Shown: positions 9,588 through 16,434, counted from the stretch's first letter. The stretch: DNA of 44,709 nt from Candidatus Jorgensenbacteria bacterium (GCA_030648515.1 JAUSHK010000003.1:1-44709); one strand, 5' to 3'. Notes: generated by a model not told the origin, from the letters alone. Numbers and translations are program-made.

Positions 9588-10583
9588 CTAATTTTTTGCA
9601 CTACCGGCCATTGCTTTAATATGGTTTTTAATACAACTTAGCAGTTTATTGCAATTACCATGCTTCAGTAATCCAAAATATGATTGAATCATCTCGAATT
9701 TTCCCTGTTTCTCTGTAATATTTCTAAACATTCTTCTTTTTGTCGTCGTCCGCAAAACTCTATGATTTGTAAAGTGAACCCAGCCGAGAAAATCAACTCC
9801 TGATGCAAGCGTTTCGATTGAAATTTTATCAGGATGTAATTCAAGCCGTAGCTTCTCTTGGAGGAAATTTTCTATTACTGGAAGTATATATTTTAGCCAT
9901 TGCTTGTCGCGCGAAAAGACAACAAAATCGTCCGCGTAGCGAATATAGTATTTAGCTTTGAGTTTATGTTTCACAAATTGGTCAAATTCATTCATGTAGA
10001 TATTTACAAATAATTGCGAGGTTAAGTTGCCAAGCGGCAACCCTTTTCCTTTTTCTGTGGAATAAAAACTGCTTACTATTTCCTTTAAAAGCCGTATAAC
10101 CGATTCATCTGATACGTGCCGTTTCAAGATGTTCATAAGAATCTCTTGGTCAATGCTCGCGAAGAACTTTCGTATATCGCATTTCAGAATCCAGCAGGTT
10201 TTTGTATTGTTCTCACTTGCTTTATAGGCAAATGCTCTGAATCGCGCAAGCGCTTTATGTGTGCCTTTTCCGATTCGGCACGAAAAAGAATCGGCGACGA
10301 ATTTCCTGTCAAAAAACCGGTAGAGTACGCGATAAACGGCGTGGTGTAATAAGCGGTCGCGCACGCTTGCCTTGTGTATATTTCTCGGCTTCGGGTCGGA
10401 GATGTTAAACGCTTGATATCCACCATGGCGATAGGTACGATTGGCAAGGTCGCGGTGCAGCGCAAAGAGGTTATCCATAAACCGAAGTGAGAATTCCTGT
10501 ACATCAACTCTCCCGCGCTTTCCACGCAAAAATTCTCGCCACGCCTCAAGCAGATTTTCCATACTTATTATTTCTTTAAACAT
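9588..10583 (-). CDS. Reverse transcriptase of a diversity-generating retroelement (DGR)
   Basis: It copies the TR RNA into mutagenised cDNA that replaces the VR of the target gene. The 331 residues carry the group II-intron-like RT motifs: KCDIRKFFASID (first catalytic Asp), GLPLGNLTSQLFVNIYMNEFD and YIRYADDFVVFSRD (YADD). The LGNLTSQ motif fits the [ILV]GxxxSQ signature that separates DGR RTs from other bacterial RTs. There is no maturase or endonuclease domain. The start is uncertain: ATG 10583 or ATG 10562 (MENLLEAWREF); neither has a clear Shine-Dalgarno. The RT, TR and target gene are on the same strand; the avd-like gene points the other way and begins in the same CATATG. Confidence 0.93.
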   Translation of the reverse strand: MFKEIISMENLLEAWREFLRGKRGRVDVQEFSLRFMDNLFALHRDLANRTYRHGGYQAFNISDPKPRNIHKASVRDRLLHHAVYRVLYRFFDRKFVADSFSCRIGKGTHKALARFRAFAYKASENNTKTCWILKCDIRKFFASIDQEILMNILKRHVSDESVIRLLKEIVSSFYSTEKGKGLPLGNLTSQLFVNIYMNEFDQFVKHKLKAKYYIRYADDFVVFSRDKQWLKYILPVIENFLQEKLRLELHPDKISIETLASGVDFLGWVHFTNHRVLRTTTKRRMFRNITEKQGKFEMIQSYFGLLKHGNCNKLLSCIKNHIKAMAGSAKN

Positions 10584-10953
10584 ATGCAAAAAGAATTACC
10601 ATTACCCCCCCCGACGGAATCAGTTGCCTGTTATCCAAAAACTTATAACAGTGTACAAGCTGTGGCATGAATTCGTGCCACACATCCCGAAAACTTCGCG
10701 ATACACGCTCGGCGCAAAGATTGACTTGTTTTTTCTTGAAATTATTGAATATATTTTCTCTGCGGCATTTATCACGCGGCACGAGAGACTTATGAGAATA
10801 AATGGTGCAGTTACTAAGCTTGATTTACTTAAATTTTTTCTCCAAATCGCATGGGAAATCAAATCGTTGGACACAAAAAAGTATATAGCCCTTTCGGAAA
10901 AATTGGACGAGACTGGAAGAATGCTCGGCGGCTGGATAAAACAACTCTCATAA
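10584..10953 (+). CDS. avd: Avd-like accessory protein of the DGR, frame broken near its start at a C8 tract
   Basis: The recognisable part (from about 10621 to the stop at 10951-10953) reads LPVIQKLITVYKLWHEFVPH, then IPKTSRYTLGAKIDLFFLE and further amphipathic helices. This matches the four-helix Avd/bAvd family that binds DGR RTs and the TR RNA. The only ATG (10584) is one base out of frame with it. Removing one C from the run of eight at 10605-10612 would join them as MQKELPLPPRRNQLPVIQ. So this is a sequencing slip, a phase-variable switch, or a gene that really starts at TTG (10622). The gene is antisense to the interval between TR and RT, which is unusual because avd is normally colinear with them. 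No Shine-Dalgarno is seen. Confidence 0.75.
10605..10612. repeat. Homopolymeric C8 tract at the start of avd
   Basis: Eight consecutive C lie between the ATG and the conserved avd frame. With eight C the ATG frame ends after 28 codons; with seven C it reads through to the Avd helices. The tract is also only 22 bp upstream of the first RT ATG on the other strand, where it reads G8. Confidence 0.8.
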
Positions 10954-10980
10954 AAAACTTCCCTGCAATAAACAGGGAAG
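10952..10980 (-). terminator. Terminator after the TR
   Basis: CTTCCCTG (10958-10965) and CAGGGAAG (10973-10980) form an 8 bp stem followed on the minus strand by TTTTTT. The avd stop codon overlaps the T tract from the other side. Confidence 0.75.
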
Positions 10981-10996
10981 GTAAAGAGGTAAGCTT

Positions 10997-11106
10997 CGGA
11001 CAAACACGCGATTGTCGCTGTTCCACCTATTATCATCCAAGTCATTCGCATTCAGGTTCCACTTGTGGTTGTCAGCGTTCCAGTTCACGTTCACTGCAAC
11101 AATGCG
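10997..11106 (-). repeat. DGR template repeat (TR), 110 bp
   Basis: It aligns without gaps to 11354-11463 (VR). Of 110 positions, 21 differ, and every difference falls at an adenine of the TR coding (minus) strand. Read in the target frame it would give a string very rich in Asn (AAC/AAT) codons, for example VNVNWNADNHKWNLNAND, as expected of a TR that maximises A-directed diversity. It is not itself a gene: the frame has no start signal or N-terminal domain. Confidence 0.97.
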
Positions 11107-11273
11107 TAATGCGTGTAATACACCCTCCAAACCACCGTGCCTTGAAAAAATCTCGGCACTGAATCGAATCCCGGGCATTAAAACCCGATAGTGAACTACA
11201 CTGGCTGACCTTTTATTTTTTTGAAATTTTCCGTCGAAGCCGTAACCGCGACGATATTAAAAATTTCATTGTC

Positions 11274-11282
11274 ATTATAACA
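11274..11282 (-). promoter_or_regulatory. Putative extended -10 promoter for the TR RNA
   Basis: TGTTATAAT on the minus strand, immediately downstream of the terminator of the target gene. No convincing -35 element is seen. Confidence 0.5.
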
Positions 11283-11310
11283 AAAACCCCGTCCAATATT
11301 GAAACGGGGT
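11282..11310 (-). terminator. Terminator of the DGR target gene
   Basis: ACCCCGT (11286-11292) pairs with ACGGGGT (11304-11310), and the minus strand continues with TTTTTG. It lies about 40 bp after the target stop codon. Confidence 0.85.
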
Positions 11311-11346
11311 CAAGATCAAAAATCAAAGAATCCAACGGTCAGTAGG

Positions 11347-12021
11347 TCAGCCACGGACAAACACGCGACTGACGCCGTCCCACCTAATACCACCCAAGTC
11401 ATACGCACCCAGGTACCACCGGCGGTCGACAGCGAGCCAGTACACGGGCACTGCAACAATGCGACCGCTCTTAAGTTGAATATAATCAATGTTCGACTTG
11501 TAATCAGAAGCGAGATGGCCATTCTCGCCACTTGGTTGTTCAAGAACCAGAACACGGGTTTTTGCAATCCACTCATCCGGCGTGAGTGTGCCGTTGCCTA
11601 TCTCGCTTCGTATCTCGCCATCGGTCATCCCTTTCGTGAGATCAAAGGAAGAGAAGGTTTCTTTAAATTCGGGGACTGTTTCGGAAATCTCCGGCAGGAC
11701 CCAGTTGTAAAAATTACTGCCGGTTGAAATCTTCATGCCGTCTTTTGAATCAAAGAACTTTGTTTTGGAGAAAGCGGGCGAGGAAACTTTGACGTCTTTT
11801 TCAATGGACTTGAGGAAACAAATTTTCGTCTCAATAAACAAATCTGCGATCGCATTCACAATTTTCCGGACGGCTTCCCTGCTATTTGGTTGGGCAAGTT
11901 TTCCAATTGCCTCAATGATACTAACATTGCGTTCTTTAAGACCGGCTGAAATTCCAGTCACGACTGATTCAAGCTGGCCAGCAATTTGAACGAGCGGGCT
12001 TTTCTCTTTACCTTTACTCAT
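11347..12021 (-). CDS. DGR target protein with C-terminal variable (C-type-lectin-like) domain
   Basis: It is a 224-residue protein whose last ~40 residues are encoded by the VR. Family knowledge says DGR targets display a hypervariable ligand-binding face on a C-type-lectin-like fold. Here the VR region reads RIVAVPVYWLAVDRRWYLG, then AYDLGGIRWDGVSRVFVRG, with invariant W, RW and RVF positions typical of that fold. Seventeen codons differ from the TR, including Asn to Pro, Tyr, Leu, Gly, Asp, Ile and Ser. The N-terminal part (1-180) is helical and not recognised; there is no signal peptide, so it may be cytoplasmic or tethered through a partner. Shine-Dalgarno AAGGAG precedes ATG 12021. It has a consensus promoter with an operator-like palindrome and its own terminator. 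A distant relative lies at 38757-39308. Confidence 0.9.
   Translation of the reverse strand: MSKGKEKSPLVQIAGQLESVVTGISAGLKERNVSIIEAIGKLAQPNSREAVRKIVNAIADLFIETKICFLKSIEKDVKVSSPAFSKTKFFDSKDGMKISTGSNFYNWVLPEISETVPEFKETFSSFDLTKGMTDGEIRSEIGNGTLTPDEWIAKTRVLVLEQPSGENGHLASDYKSNIDYIQLKSGRIVAVPVYWLAVDRRWYLGAYDLGGIRWDGVSRVFVRG
11354..11463 (-). repeat. DGR variable repeat (VR), 110 bp
   Basis: This is the 3' end of the target gene, stopping one codon before the stop. The last ~16 bp in coding direction (ending GTTTGTCCG) are identical to the TR and would be the homology for initiation of cDNA exchange. The first 15 bp (CGCATTGTTGCAGTG) are also identical. Confidence 0.97.
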
Positions 12022-12150
12022 GATTCTTCTCCTTAATTTTGTTTACCCCTCACTTCCTGCTTTTATTTATTAGTAAGTTTGGAAGCCTCAGATAAACTTT
12101 TATTTTAATGTGTGCTGAAGAGCTGAAGAATTGGTAATCTTCTGTGCAAA

Positions 12151-12179
12151 AGTATATCATACCGCAAATGGTATGTCAA
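12151..12179 (-). promoter_or_regulatory. Consensus promoter with operator-like palindrome for the DGR target gene
   Basis: TTGACA (12179-12174), a 17 bp spacer and TATACT (12156-12151). The spacer is filled by the palindrome CATACC-N6-GGTATG (12158-12175), an obvious place for a repressor. The promoter abuts the iscS stop codon and gives a ~120 nt 5' UTR ending in AAGGAG. A similar TACCATTGGTA palindrome lies in the presumed hup promoter (23211-23221). Confidence 0.75.
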
Positions 12180-12182
12180 GTG

Positions 12183-13493
12183 TCAGATTTTCGCTCCTAT
12201 CCTGCCTAAAACCCCATCAATTTCCCTCTTTGTAGTCCCGTCACCAAAACTGAAACGCAATGACTCTTTCGCCTGCTTCGGCGTAAGGCCGATGGCTTCA
12301 AGAACATGCGACGGCTTTGCGGAACGCATGGAACACGCTGAACCAGCGGAAACCGCAACCCCAAGCATATCCAGTTTTATTAAAAATTCTTCGGCAGAAA
12401 CTCCGGGAAAACGAACATTCAAAATATGCGGCGCCGCTTTCCTCCTTCCATAGGACAATTCTATGGAATTGTCCGGTGATGGAGTGTGTGGAAAATCGGG
12501 ACCATTTACCGCCGACGACGGGTATAGTTTTTTAATTCCTTTCCAAAAATATATTTTAAGTTCGTCAATCCGTTTTGCTTCTTTTTCGCGATTTTTGTCC
12601 GCAAGCTCAACGGCTTTCGCAAATCCGGCAATAAGCGGAACGTTTTCCGTTCCTGAACGCAACCCAAACTCCTGTCCTCCACCTGTGATTATAGGTTGTA
12701 GTGAGTAGTTTGTAGTTTGTAGTTGGCGGACACAGAGCGCGCCTACACCCTTCGGGCCATATATTTTGTGGGCGGATATAGTCATTAAATCTACGCCAAG
12801 TTCCTGAATATTACAGGGTAAATACCGGAACGCCTGCACGGCATCAGTATGGAATAAGGGATAGTGAGCCCCGACGTTCTGTCGGGATCCCGACCGGAGT
12901 TTTGGGATAGTTTGTCTCCCTGTGGGAGATGTCCCGTAGGGACATAGTGAGTAGTGAGTAGAAGAAGAATGAATAGATTTTTTGAACTCTCCAATAATTT
13001 TTGAAATTTCGGCGATCGGCTGAACTGTCCCAATTTCATTATTGACGTACATCACGGAAACTAAAACCGTCCGCTCATTGAGCGACTCTCGAAGTTTTTT
13101 TAAATTAATCACTCCCATTTTATCTACAGGCAAAATAATAAGTTCGGCGCCCTCTCGCTCTAGATCTTTTACTGTTTCCAAAACCGATTCGTGTTCAACC
13201 GCAGAAATAATTATTCTCGGTTTCTTTCCGCTCTGTTTATGATTCACAATCCCGCGCAGCGCGGAATTATTGGCCTCCGTCGCCGAACCCATAAAAATAA
13301 CGCCGCGAAATTCAGCGCCAACAGCTTTGGCAATTATTTCCCGTGCGCTATCAATAACCGCAATCGCCTTCTGTCCCTCCATATGGAGTGAGCCGGGGTT
13401 TCCATACACGTTCCGGAAGGTTTCCTCCATAACCTTCAAAACCTCAGGTTTTATGGGAGTTGTTGCTGCGTAGTCAAGATAAATCCTATTCAT
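12183..13493 (-). CDS. Cysteine desulfurase (NifS/IscS family)
   Basis: This PLP enzyme takes sulfur from cysteine for Fe-S clusters and tRNA thiolation. Seen in order: YLDYAATTPIKPEVL at the N-terminus, GSATEANNSAL, NNEIGTVQPI, HTDAVQAF, SAHKIYGPKGVGAL (PLP lysine), GGGQEFGLRSGTENV and SAGSACSMRSAKPSHVL (active-site Cys). An extra ~35-40 residues sit just before HTDAVQ. They are encoded by repeat-like DNA (about 12853-12972) containing a 36 bp element also found between rpmI and rplT. I chose ATG 13493 (MNRIYL), 8 bp after the -10, over ATG 13499 which is only 2 bp from it. No IscU or SufE gene is adjacent. NifS versus IscS cannot be decided here. Confidence 0.93.
   Translation of the reverse strand: MNRIYLDYAATTPIKPEVLKVMEETFRNVYGNPGSLHMEGQKAIAVIDSAREIIAKAVGAEFRGVIFMGSATEANNSALRGIVNHKQSGKKPRIIISAVEHESVLETVKDLEREGAELIILPVDKMGVINLKKLRESLNERTVLVSVMYVNNEIGTVQPIAEISKIIGEFKKSIHSSSTHYSLCPYGTSPTGRQTIPKLRSGSRQNVGAHYPLFHTDAVQAFRYLPCNIQELGVDLMTISAHKIYGPKGVGALCVRQLQTTNYSLQPIITGGGQEFGLRSGTENVPLIAGFAKAVELADKNREKEAKRIDELKIYFWKGIKKLYPSSAVNGPDFPHTPSPDNSIELSYGRRKAAPHILNVRFPGVSAEEFLIKLDMLGVAVSAGSACSMRSAKPSHVLEAIGLTPKQAKESLRFSFGDGTTKREIDGVLGRIGAKI
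12911..12946 (-). repeat. 36 bp double-hairpin repeat inside the cysteine desulfurase gene
   Basis: On the minus strand it reads TATGTCCCTACGGGACAT followed by CTCCCACAGGGAGACAAA: two adjacent small hairpins. It matches 34 of 36 bases at 43129-43164. It is inserted in frame, next to another palindrome (GTCGGGATCCCGAC, about 12880-12893). Confidence 0.8.
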
Positions 13494-13501
13494 TGTCATA
13501 T

Positions 13502-13552
13502 ATAATACATCTTATTCGTGACATTGACAAAATACAAGCAATTTGCTACAAT
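13502..13552. promoter_or_regulatory. Overlapping divergent promoters for cysteine desulfurase and Nudix gene
   Basis: Plus strand: TTGACA (13524-13529), 17 bp, TACAAT (13547-13552), leading to the Nudix gene with a ~50 nt leader. Minus strand: TTGTCA (13530-13525), 17 bp, TATTAT (13507-13502), 8 bp before ATG 13493. The two -35 boxes overlap, so the promoters probably compete. Confidence 0.7.
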
Positions 13553-13607
13553 ACACATAGATAAATTTAAATAAAAACTTAAAACTCCCCAATGAAAGGA
13601 GGAGAAT

Positions 13608-14201
13608 ATGTCTAAATATTTAGTAGAGGAAGATTTTAACGCACTAAGCATGGGAGAGCTTGATTGGATGAGTACTCATCTGCCAGGGAAAAAAAGTATG
13701 AGCGTGCGAATCATTGTCCCACACCCTAAAAATCACGGTAAATTTCTTCTTGTATTCAATTCGGAAAAAGGTGTCGGAAATGGGGAAACCAGAAGAGAAG
13801 GCTGGGGGCACGCTGGCGGCGGCGTGAGAAAAAATGAGAAACCGTGCGAGGCAGCTGCACGTGAGTTATTCACTGAAGAAACATTACTCAAACGAACCGA
13901 TGTAAAAATCCCGCGAATTGCCAGTTATGGTAAAAGAAAAAAGAATTCGAGAGCAGGATTTGGAGAGCATATTGATTTGGTGTTCGTTGCTGAAATGGAA
14001 CAATCAGGGGAATTAGAAGACGGCCCAATAGAGGACTATGCCGCTGATGGCGTCACTGAATCCAGGTGGGTTCATTATAAGGCAATTGAAGAAACCCCGG
14101 ACGGAAAATTTTTTCTAACCATCAAAAAAAACGGAAAGCCGTGGAAAGCTGAAGTATACGCTTCTCATATTGGATTTCTCAGAAAACTCGAACTTATTTA
14201 A
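13608..14201 (+). CDS. Nudix-like hydrolase
   Basis: It is a 197-residue protein with a Nudix box at about residues 71-93: GGVRKNEKPCEAAARELFTE followed by ETLL. The catalytic RE..EE core is intact, but the usual Gly after EE is Thr. The family hydrolyses nucleoside diphosphates linked to another moiety; the substrate here is unknown. A very strong Shine-Dalgarno (AAAGGAGG) precedes the ATG. It is a single-gene unit with its own consensus promoter and terminator, placed divergently from the cysteine desulfurase. The C-terminal ~60 residues (SRWVHYKAIEETPDGKFFLT) complete a standard Nudix fold. Confidence 0.85.
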   Translation: MSKYLVEEDFNALSMGELDWMSTHLPGKKSMSVRIIVPHPKNHGKFLLVFNSEKGVGNGETRREGWGHAGGGVRKNEKPCEAAARELFTEETLLKRTDVKIPRIASYGKRKKNSRAGFGEHIDLVFVAEMEQSGELEDGPIEDYAADGVTESRWVHYKAIEETPDGKFFLTIKKNGKPWKAEVYASHIGFLRKLELI

Positions 14202-14230
14202 AAGTTTTTCAAAAACTGCAAAATTAAAAC

Positions 14231-14265
14231 TCCCGCCTAGGAAAAACCTAGCGGGATTTTTATTT
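14231..14265 (+). terminator. Terminator of the Nudix gene
   Basis: TCCCGCCTAGG and CCTAGCGGGA form a stem with an A-rich loop, followed by TTTTTATTT. Confidence 0.9.
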
Positions 14266-14284
14266 ATACAAACGATGTAAGTAC

Positions 14285-14779
14285 TTATTTTCCCTTCGCT
14301 GTTCTATTTTTTCCGTTTCCTGATGGCTCGCTGGAAACCATGTCAATTCTTCTAAGAACGATCAAAATAACCACGAGGCCAGCCGTTGCAAATGCCGCGA
14401 ATGTTAAAAGCCCGATTCCGCACAAAACGCCGACTGCAGCAACAAGCCACACCGTCGCGGCAGTTGTTAAACTGCGCACATGAATCCCCTGCCGCACAAT
14501 AATGCCGCCGCCCAAAAATCCAATTCCAACGACAATATTTGCGATGACCGCGAGGAAACCGCTGTTCCCCGCAATAACTTCCGCGAGATGCGACTGTGAC
14601 AAACTCACGATGTACGGCAAAGTAATTGCGATGATTGAAAAAATCGCGGCGCCCGCGGAAACAACTACGTCGGTGCGAATCCCTGCGTCTTTTCCGGCAA
14701 ACTCGCGCTCAAGCCCGATGGCCGCGCCAAGCAAAACCGCAACCCCTAACCGAATAAGCATGTCTTCAAGTGAGAGCAT
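14285..14779 (-). CDS. MgtC/SapB family membrane protein
   Basis: It is a 164-residue protein with about five membrane segments. The signatures are GLEREFAGKDAGIRT and VGIGFLGGGIIVRQG, then VRSLTTAATVWLVAAVGVLC, all typical of MgtC/SapB. These proteins are linked to Mg2+ homeostasis, acid stress and modulation of the F-type ATPase; their transport activity is disputed. The C-terminal cytosolic ACT-like domain found in longer MgtC proteins is absent. ATG 14779 (MLSLEDML) is chosen because TATAAT (14792-14787), with an extended TGG motif, ends 7 bp before it, which predicts a leaderless mRNA. Confidence 0.88.
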   Translation of the reverse strand: MLSLEDMLIRLGVAVLLGAAIGLEREFAGKDAGIRTDVVVSAGAAIFSIIAITLPYIVSLSQSHLAEVIAGNSGFLAVIANIVVGIGFLGGGIIVRQGIHVRSLTTAATVWLVAAVGVLCGIGLLTFAAFATAGLVVILIVLRRIDMVSSEPSGNGKNRTAKGK

Positions 14780-14809
14780 TAGGACTATTATACCACGCAC
14801 AAACTAATT

Positions 14810-14847
14810 AAAAATAAAAAGGCACCACAATCTCCCATTGTGATGCC
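14810..14847 (-). terminator. Terminator of the 14872-15324 gene
   Basis: GGCATCACAAT and ATTGTGGTGCC form an 11 bp stem on the minus strand (14847-14821), followed by TTTTTATTTTT. Confidence 0.9.
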
Positions 14848-14871
14848 AGTTTTAAATAAAAAACCGTCTAT

Positions 14872-15324
14872 TTACTTACTCCGAAACAGTAACCATAGCG
14901 TCAAACTAAGCATTCCAGCAACTGTTCCTGTAATAAAAAACCAAAGAACAGTTATCCCGAAAATGAGCCAGAAAAATCTGTATGCAATTTGGGTGATAAT
15001 GAATAACGCAATCGGCATTGCAACACCCCGCGCTACAACATTATCCCAAAACGGTTCTCTGACACATTCCAAATGCGCGGTACCGAGTCCGGTACGGCCA
15101 GGCCTCCACTCTCCTTCATCCAGCGCGGCGATACAAAAAATCAAACCGATAATACCAAGAAGGAAAGCCCATCCACCGTTGTCTACATACCACAATACGG
15201 TCATCGTGGCGCAGTACAAAATCCCGACAATGGCACCAAATGAAAATTCTTTGTACTTACTAATAAAATTTTTCGCCGCGCAAAACAACGAGGCGGCCCA
15301 ATCGAAGTTCAATGCTATTCTCAT
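14872..15324 (-). CDS. Small polytopic membrane protein, unknown function
   Basis: It has 150 residues with about four to five membrane segments (around 28-46, 50-68, 100-118 and 122-146) and a central polar loop (DEGEWRPGRTGLGTAHLECV). No known family is recognised. A clear Shine-Dalgarno (GAGGAG) stands 8 bp before ATG 15324, and a strong terminator follows the stop, so it is a stand-alone expressed gene. It is typical of the orphan, Shine-Dalgarno-led genes scattered in this window. Confidence 0.75.
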   Translation of the reverse strand: MRIALNFDWAASLFCAAKNFISKYKEFSFGAIVGILYCATMTVLWYVDNGGWAFLLGIIGLIFCIAALDEGEWRPGRTGLGTAHLECVREPFWDNVVARGVAMPIALFIITQIAYRFFWLIFGITVLWFFITGTVAGMLSLTLWLLFRSK

Positions 15325-15444
15325 TCTTCTAGCTCCTCAAAATTGAGTGTTAAATTTTCAACAATTATTGACTGACACCAGTATACACCACCGCGCCATT
15401 TTAGTCAAGCCAGGCGCTGGCTAGAAATTCTCAAGCAAATTGGG

Positions 15445-15906
15445 CTATTTTTCCCATATTGCCAGCATCCACCGCTTGGTCTTCTCATATTTCCCGTGCC
15501 AGCGTTTCATAAAAAACTTCCTCGGCAAGGCAAAACCCTTTCCGTTCCATGGGTCGTTAAGAATAATATTTTTCCTGTCGAGCCCGACAACCACCGCGTA
15601 ATGCCCGTCCTCATGCGACGGCTCAATGTAGTTCACGATAACAGGAATGTCCTTCTCTAGAAAAAATGATATATCCCTGAAACTGGCATTTTTCTTTTCT
15701 GTATGCGATAAACCGAGTTCATCGGCAATTTTCTCCATCGCGCCAGTCGGAATTCCCTTCATAGTAGTCGTCCATTTTTTGCTCAGCCTAACAATAAGCG
15801 GCTGTGAAATTTTTGCCCCGAAAAATTTCGAAACCATGCAAAAACACGCTATCCCGCATGTGTAATCTTTTTTCTGCCGGCAGTACGACACACGAAGTTT
15901 TTTCAT
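15445..15906 (-). CDS. Peptidase C39-like (papain-fold) protein
   Basis: It is a 153-residue protein with the C39 triad layout: C17 in DYTCGIAC, H102 in DGHYAVVVG and D118 in ILNDPW. C39 domains cleave double-glycine leaders, usually within ABC exporters; stand-alone C39-like proteins of bacteria have mostly unknown substrates. There is no signal peptide, ABC or membrane domain. ATG 15906 lies only 3 bp after the 3' end of tRNA-His on the same strand, so the two are probably co-transcribed. Cleavage of the tRNA 3' end would leave a nearly leaderless mRNA. Confidence 0.8.
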   Translation of the reverse strand: MKKLRVSYCRQKKDYTCGIACFCMVSKFFGAKISQPLIVRLSKKWTTTMKGIPTGAMEKIADELGLSHTEKKNASFRDISFFLEKDIPVIVNYIEPSHEDGHYAVVVGLDRKNIILNDPWNGKGFALPRKFFMKRWHGKYEKTKRWMLAIWEK

Positions 15907-15909
15907 TTG

Positions 15910-15981
15910 GGTGCCTAGAGGGAATCGGACCCTCATCCTCGCCTCCACAGGGCGGTGCTTTACCACTAAGCTATAGGCACC
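15910..15981 (-). tRNA. tRNA-His (GTG)
   Basis: Cloverleaf with anticodon loop CTGTGGA. The acceptor stem has eight pairs if G-1 pairs with C73, the tRNA-His identity feature. The T arm is GGGTCCGATTCCC. The 3' CCA is not encoded. It is followed at 3 bp by the C39-like gene. Confidence 0.95.
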
Positions 15982-16026
15982 ATTCAATAATTTACTTATC
16001 CCATACTTGATACTTAATACTTGCTA

Positions 16027-16434
16027 TTATCCCTCCTCCGGATGCCTTGATTCACTGCGCAATTTTTTCTTTTTGTACCGCTTTTCTTTCCTGACCATCG
16101 CCGCGATTTTTGCGCCATGCGACGGCTCAGTAGGAATCCTCTCAGGCGATACAGTCACCGCCTCGGCAATAAGTTCATTCATCCGCTCTATCGCCCGCGC
16201 GTGGTTCATCGCTTGCGCTCTCTCCTCTTCACACGAAACTTCAAGTTCATCGTTTTGATTTATGCGCCCCGCGAGCTTTTCGCGGATCAAGCGCTTTTCA
16301 TCGTCAGAAACTTGCAAGTCAGCGACGCGCGCCCACACGTGCACTTTTGTGGAACGGCGGTTTACTCGCTGTCCGCCCGGACCGCTTGACCTCACTGCTA
16401 GAAAGCGGGTATTGTTCTCCGACACGAAAGGCAT
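16027..16434 (-). CDS. arfB: ArfB (YaeJ)-type ribosome rescue peptidyl-tRNA hydrolase
   Basis: It is a 135-residue single-domain release-factor relative. The GGQ motif sits in RSSGPGGQRVNRRSTKVHVW (about residues 15-34), and a basic C-terminal tail (KEKRYKKKKLRSESR) matches the ArfB tail that probes an empty mRNA channel. There is no stop-codon-recognition domain. ArfB frees stalled ribosomes independently of tmRNA, and smpB and tmRNA are also in this window, so two rescue routes coexist. A minus-strand TATAAT lies at 16477-16472, back to back with the DedA promoter, giving a leader of about 30 nt without a clear Shine-Dalgarno. Confidence 0.88.
   Translation of the reverse strand: MPFVSENNTRFLAVRSSGPGGQRVNRRSTKVHVWARVADLQVSDDEKRLIREKLAGRINQNDELEVSCEEERAQAMNHARAIERMNELIAEAVTVSPERIPTEPSHGAKIAAMVRKEKRYKKKKLRSESRHPEEG

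Larger units (their letters stand above)
10952..11267 (-). ncRNA. TR-containing RNA of the DGR
   Basis: A TATAAT with an extended TG motif (11282-11274) would start a minus-strand RNA near 11267. Its 5' end can fold into a long hairpin (GAAATTTT...CGTCG with CGACG...AAAATTTC, about 11218-11263). It then runs through the TR and meets a strong hairpin plus T6 at 10980-10952. The predicted RNA is about 310 nt and ends before the RT gene, so TR RNA and RT mRNA may be separate or joined by read-through. Transcript ends are inferred. Confidence 0.6.

Noticed and set aside
10441-10620. Plus-strand extension of the avd frame upstream of the ATG
   Set aside because: It is antisense to the RT 5' end and composed of shadow-like Arg/Ser/Cys-rich sequence; the Avd similarity only begins near 10621.
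10620-11051. A 143-codon minus-strand frame opposite avd
   Set aside because: It is antisense to the recognisable Avd helices and has no family features; it overlaps the TR and its terminator.
10948-11178. A 76-codon minus-strand frame containing the Asn-rich TR translation
   Set aside because: It is the DGR template: no Shine-Dalgarno, no N-terminal domain, and its Asn-rich part is explained by the adenine content of the TR.
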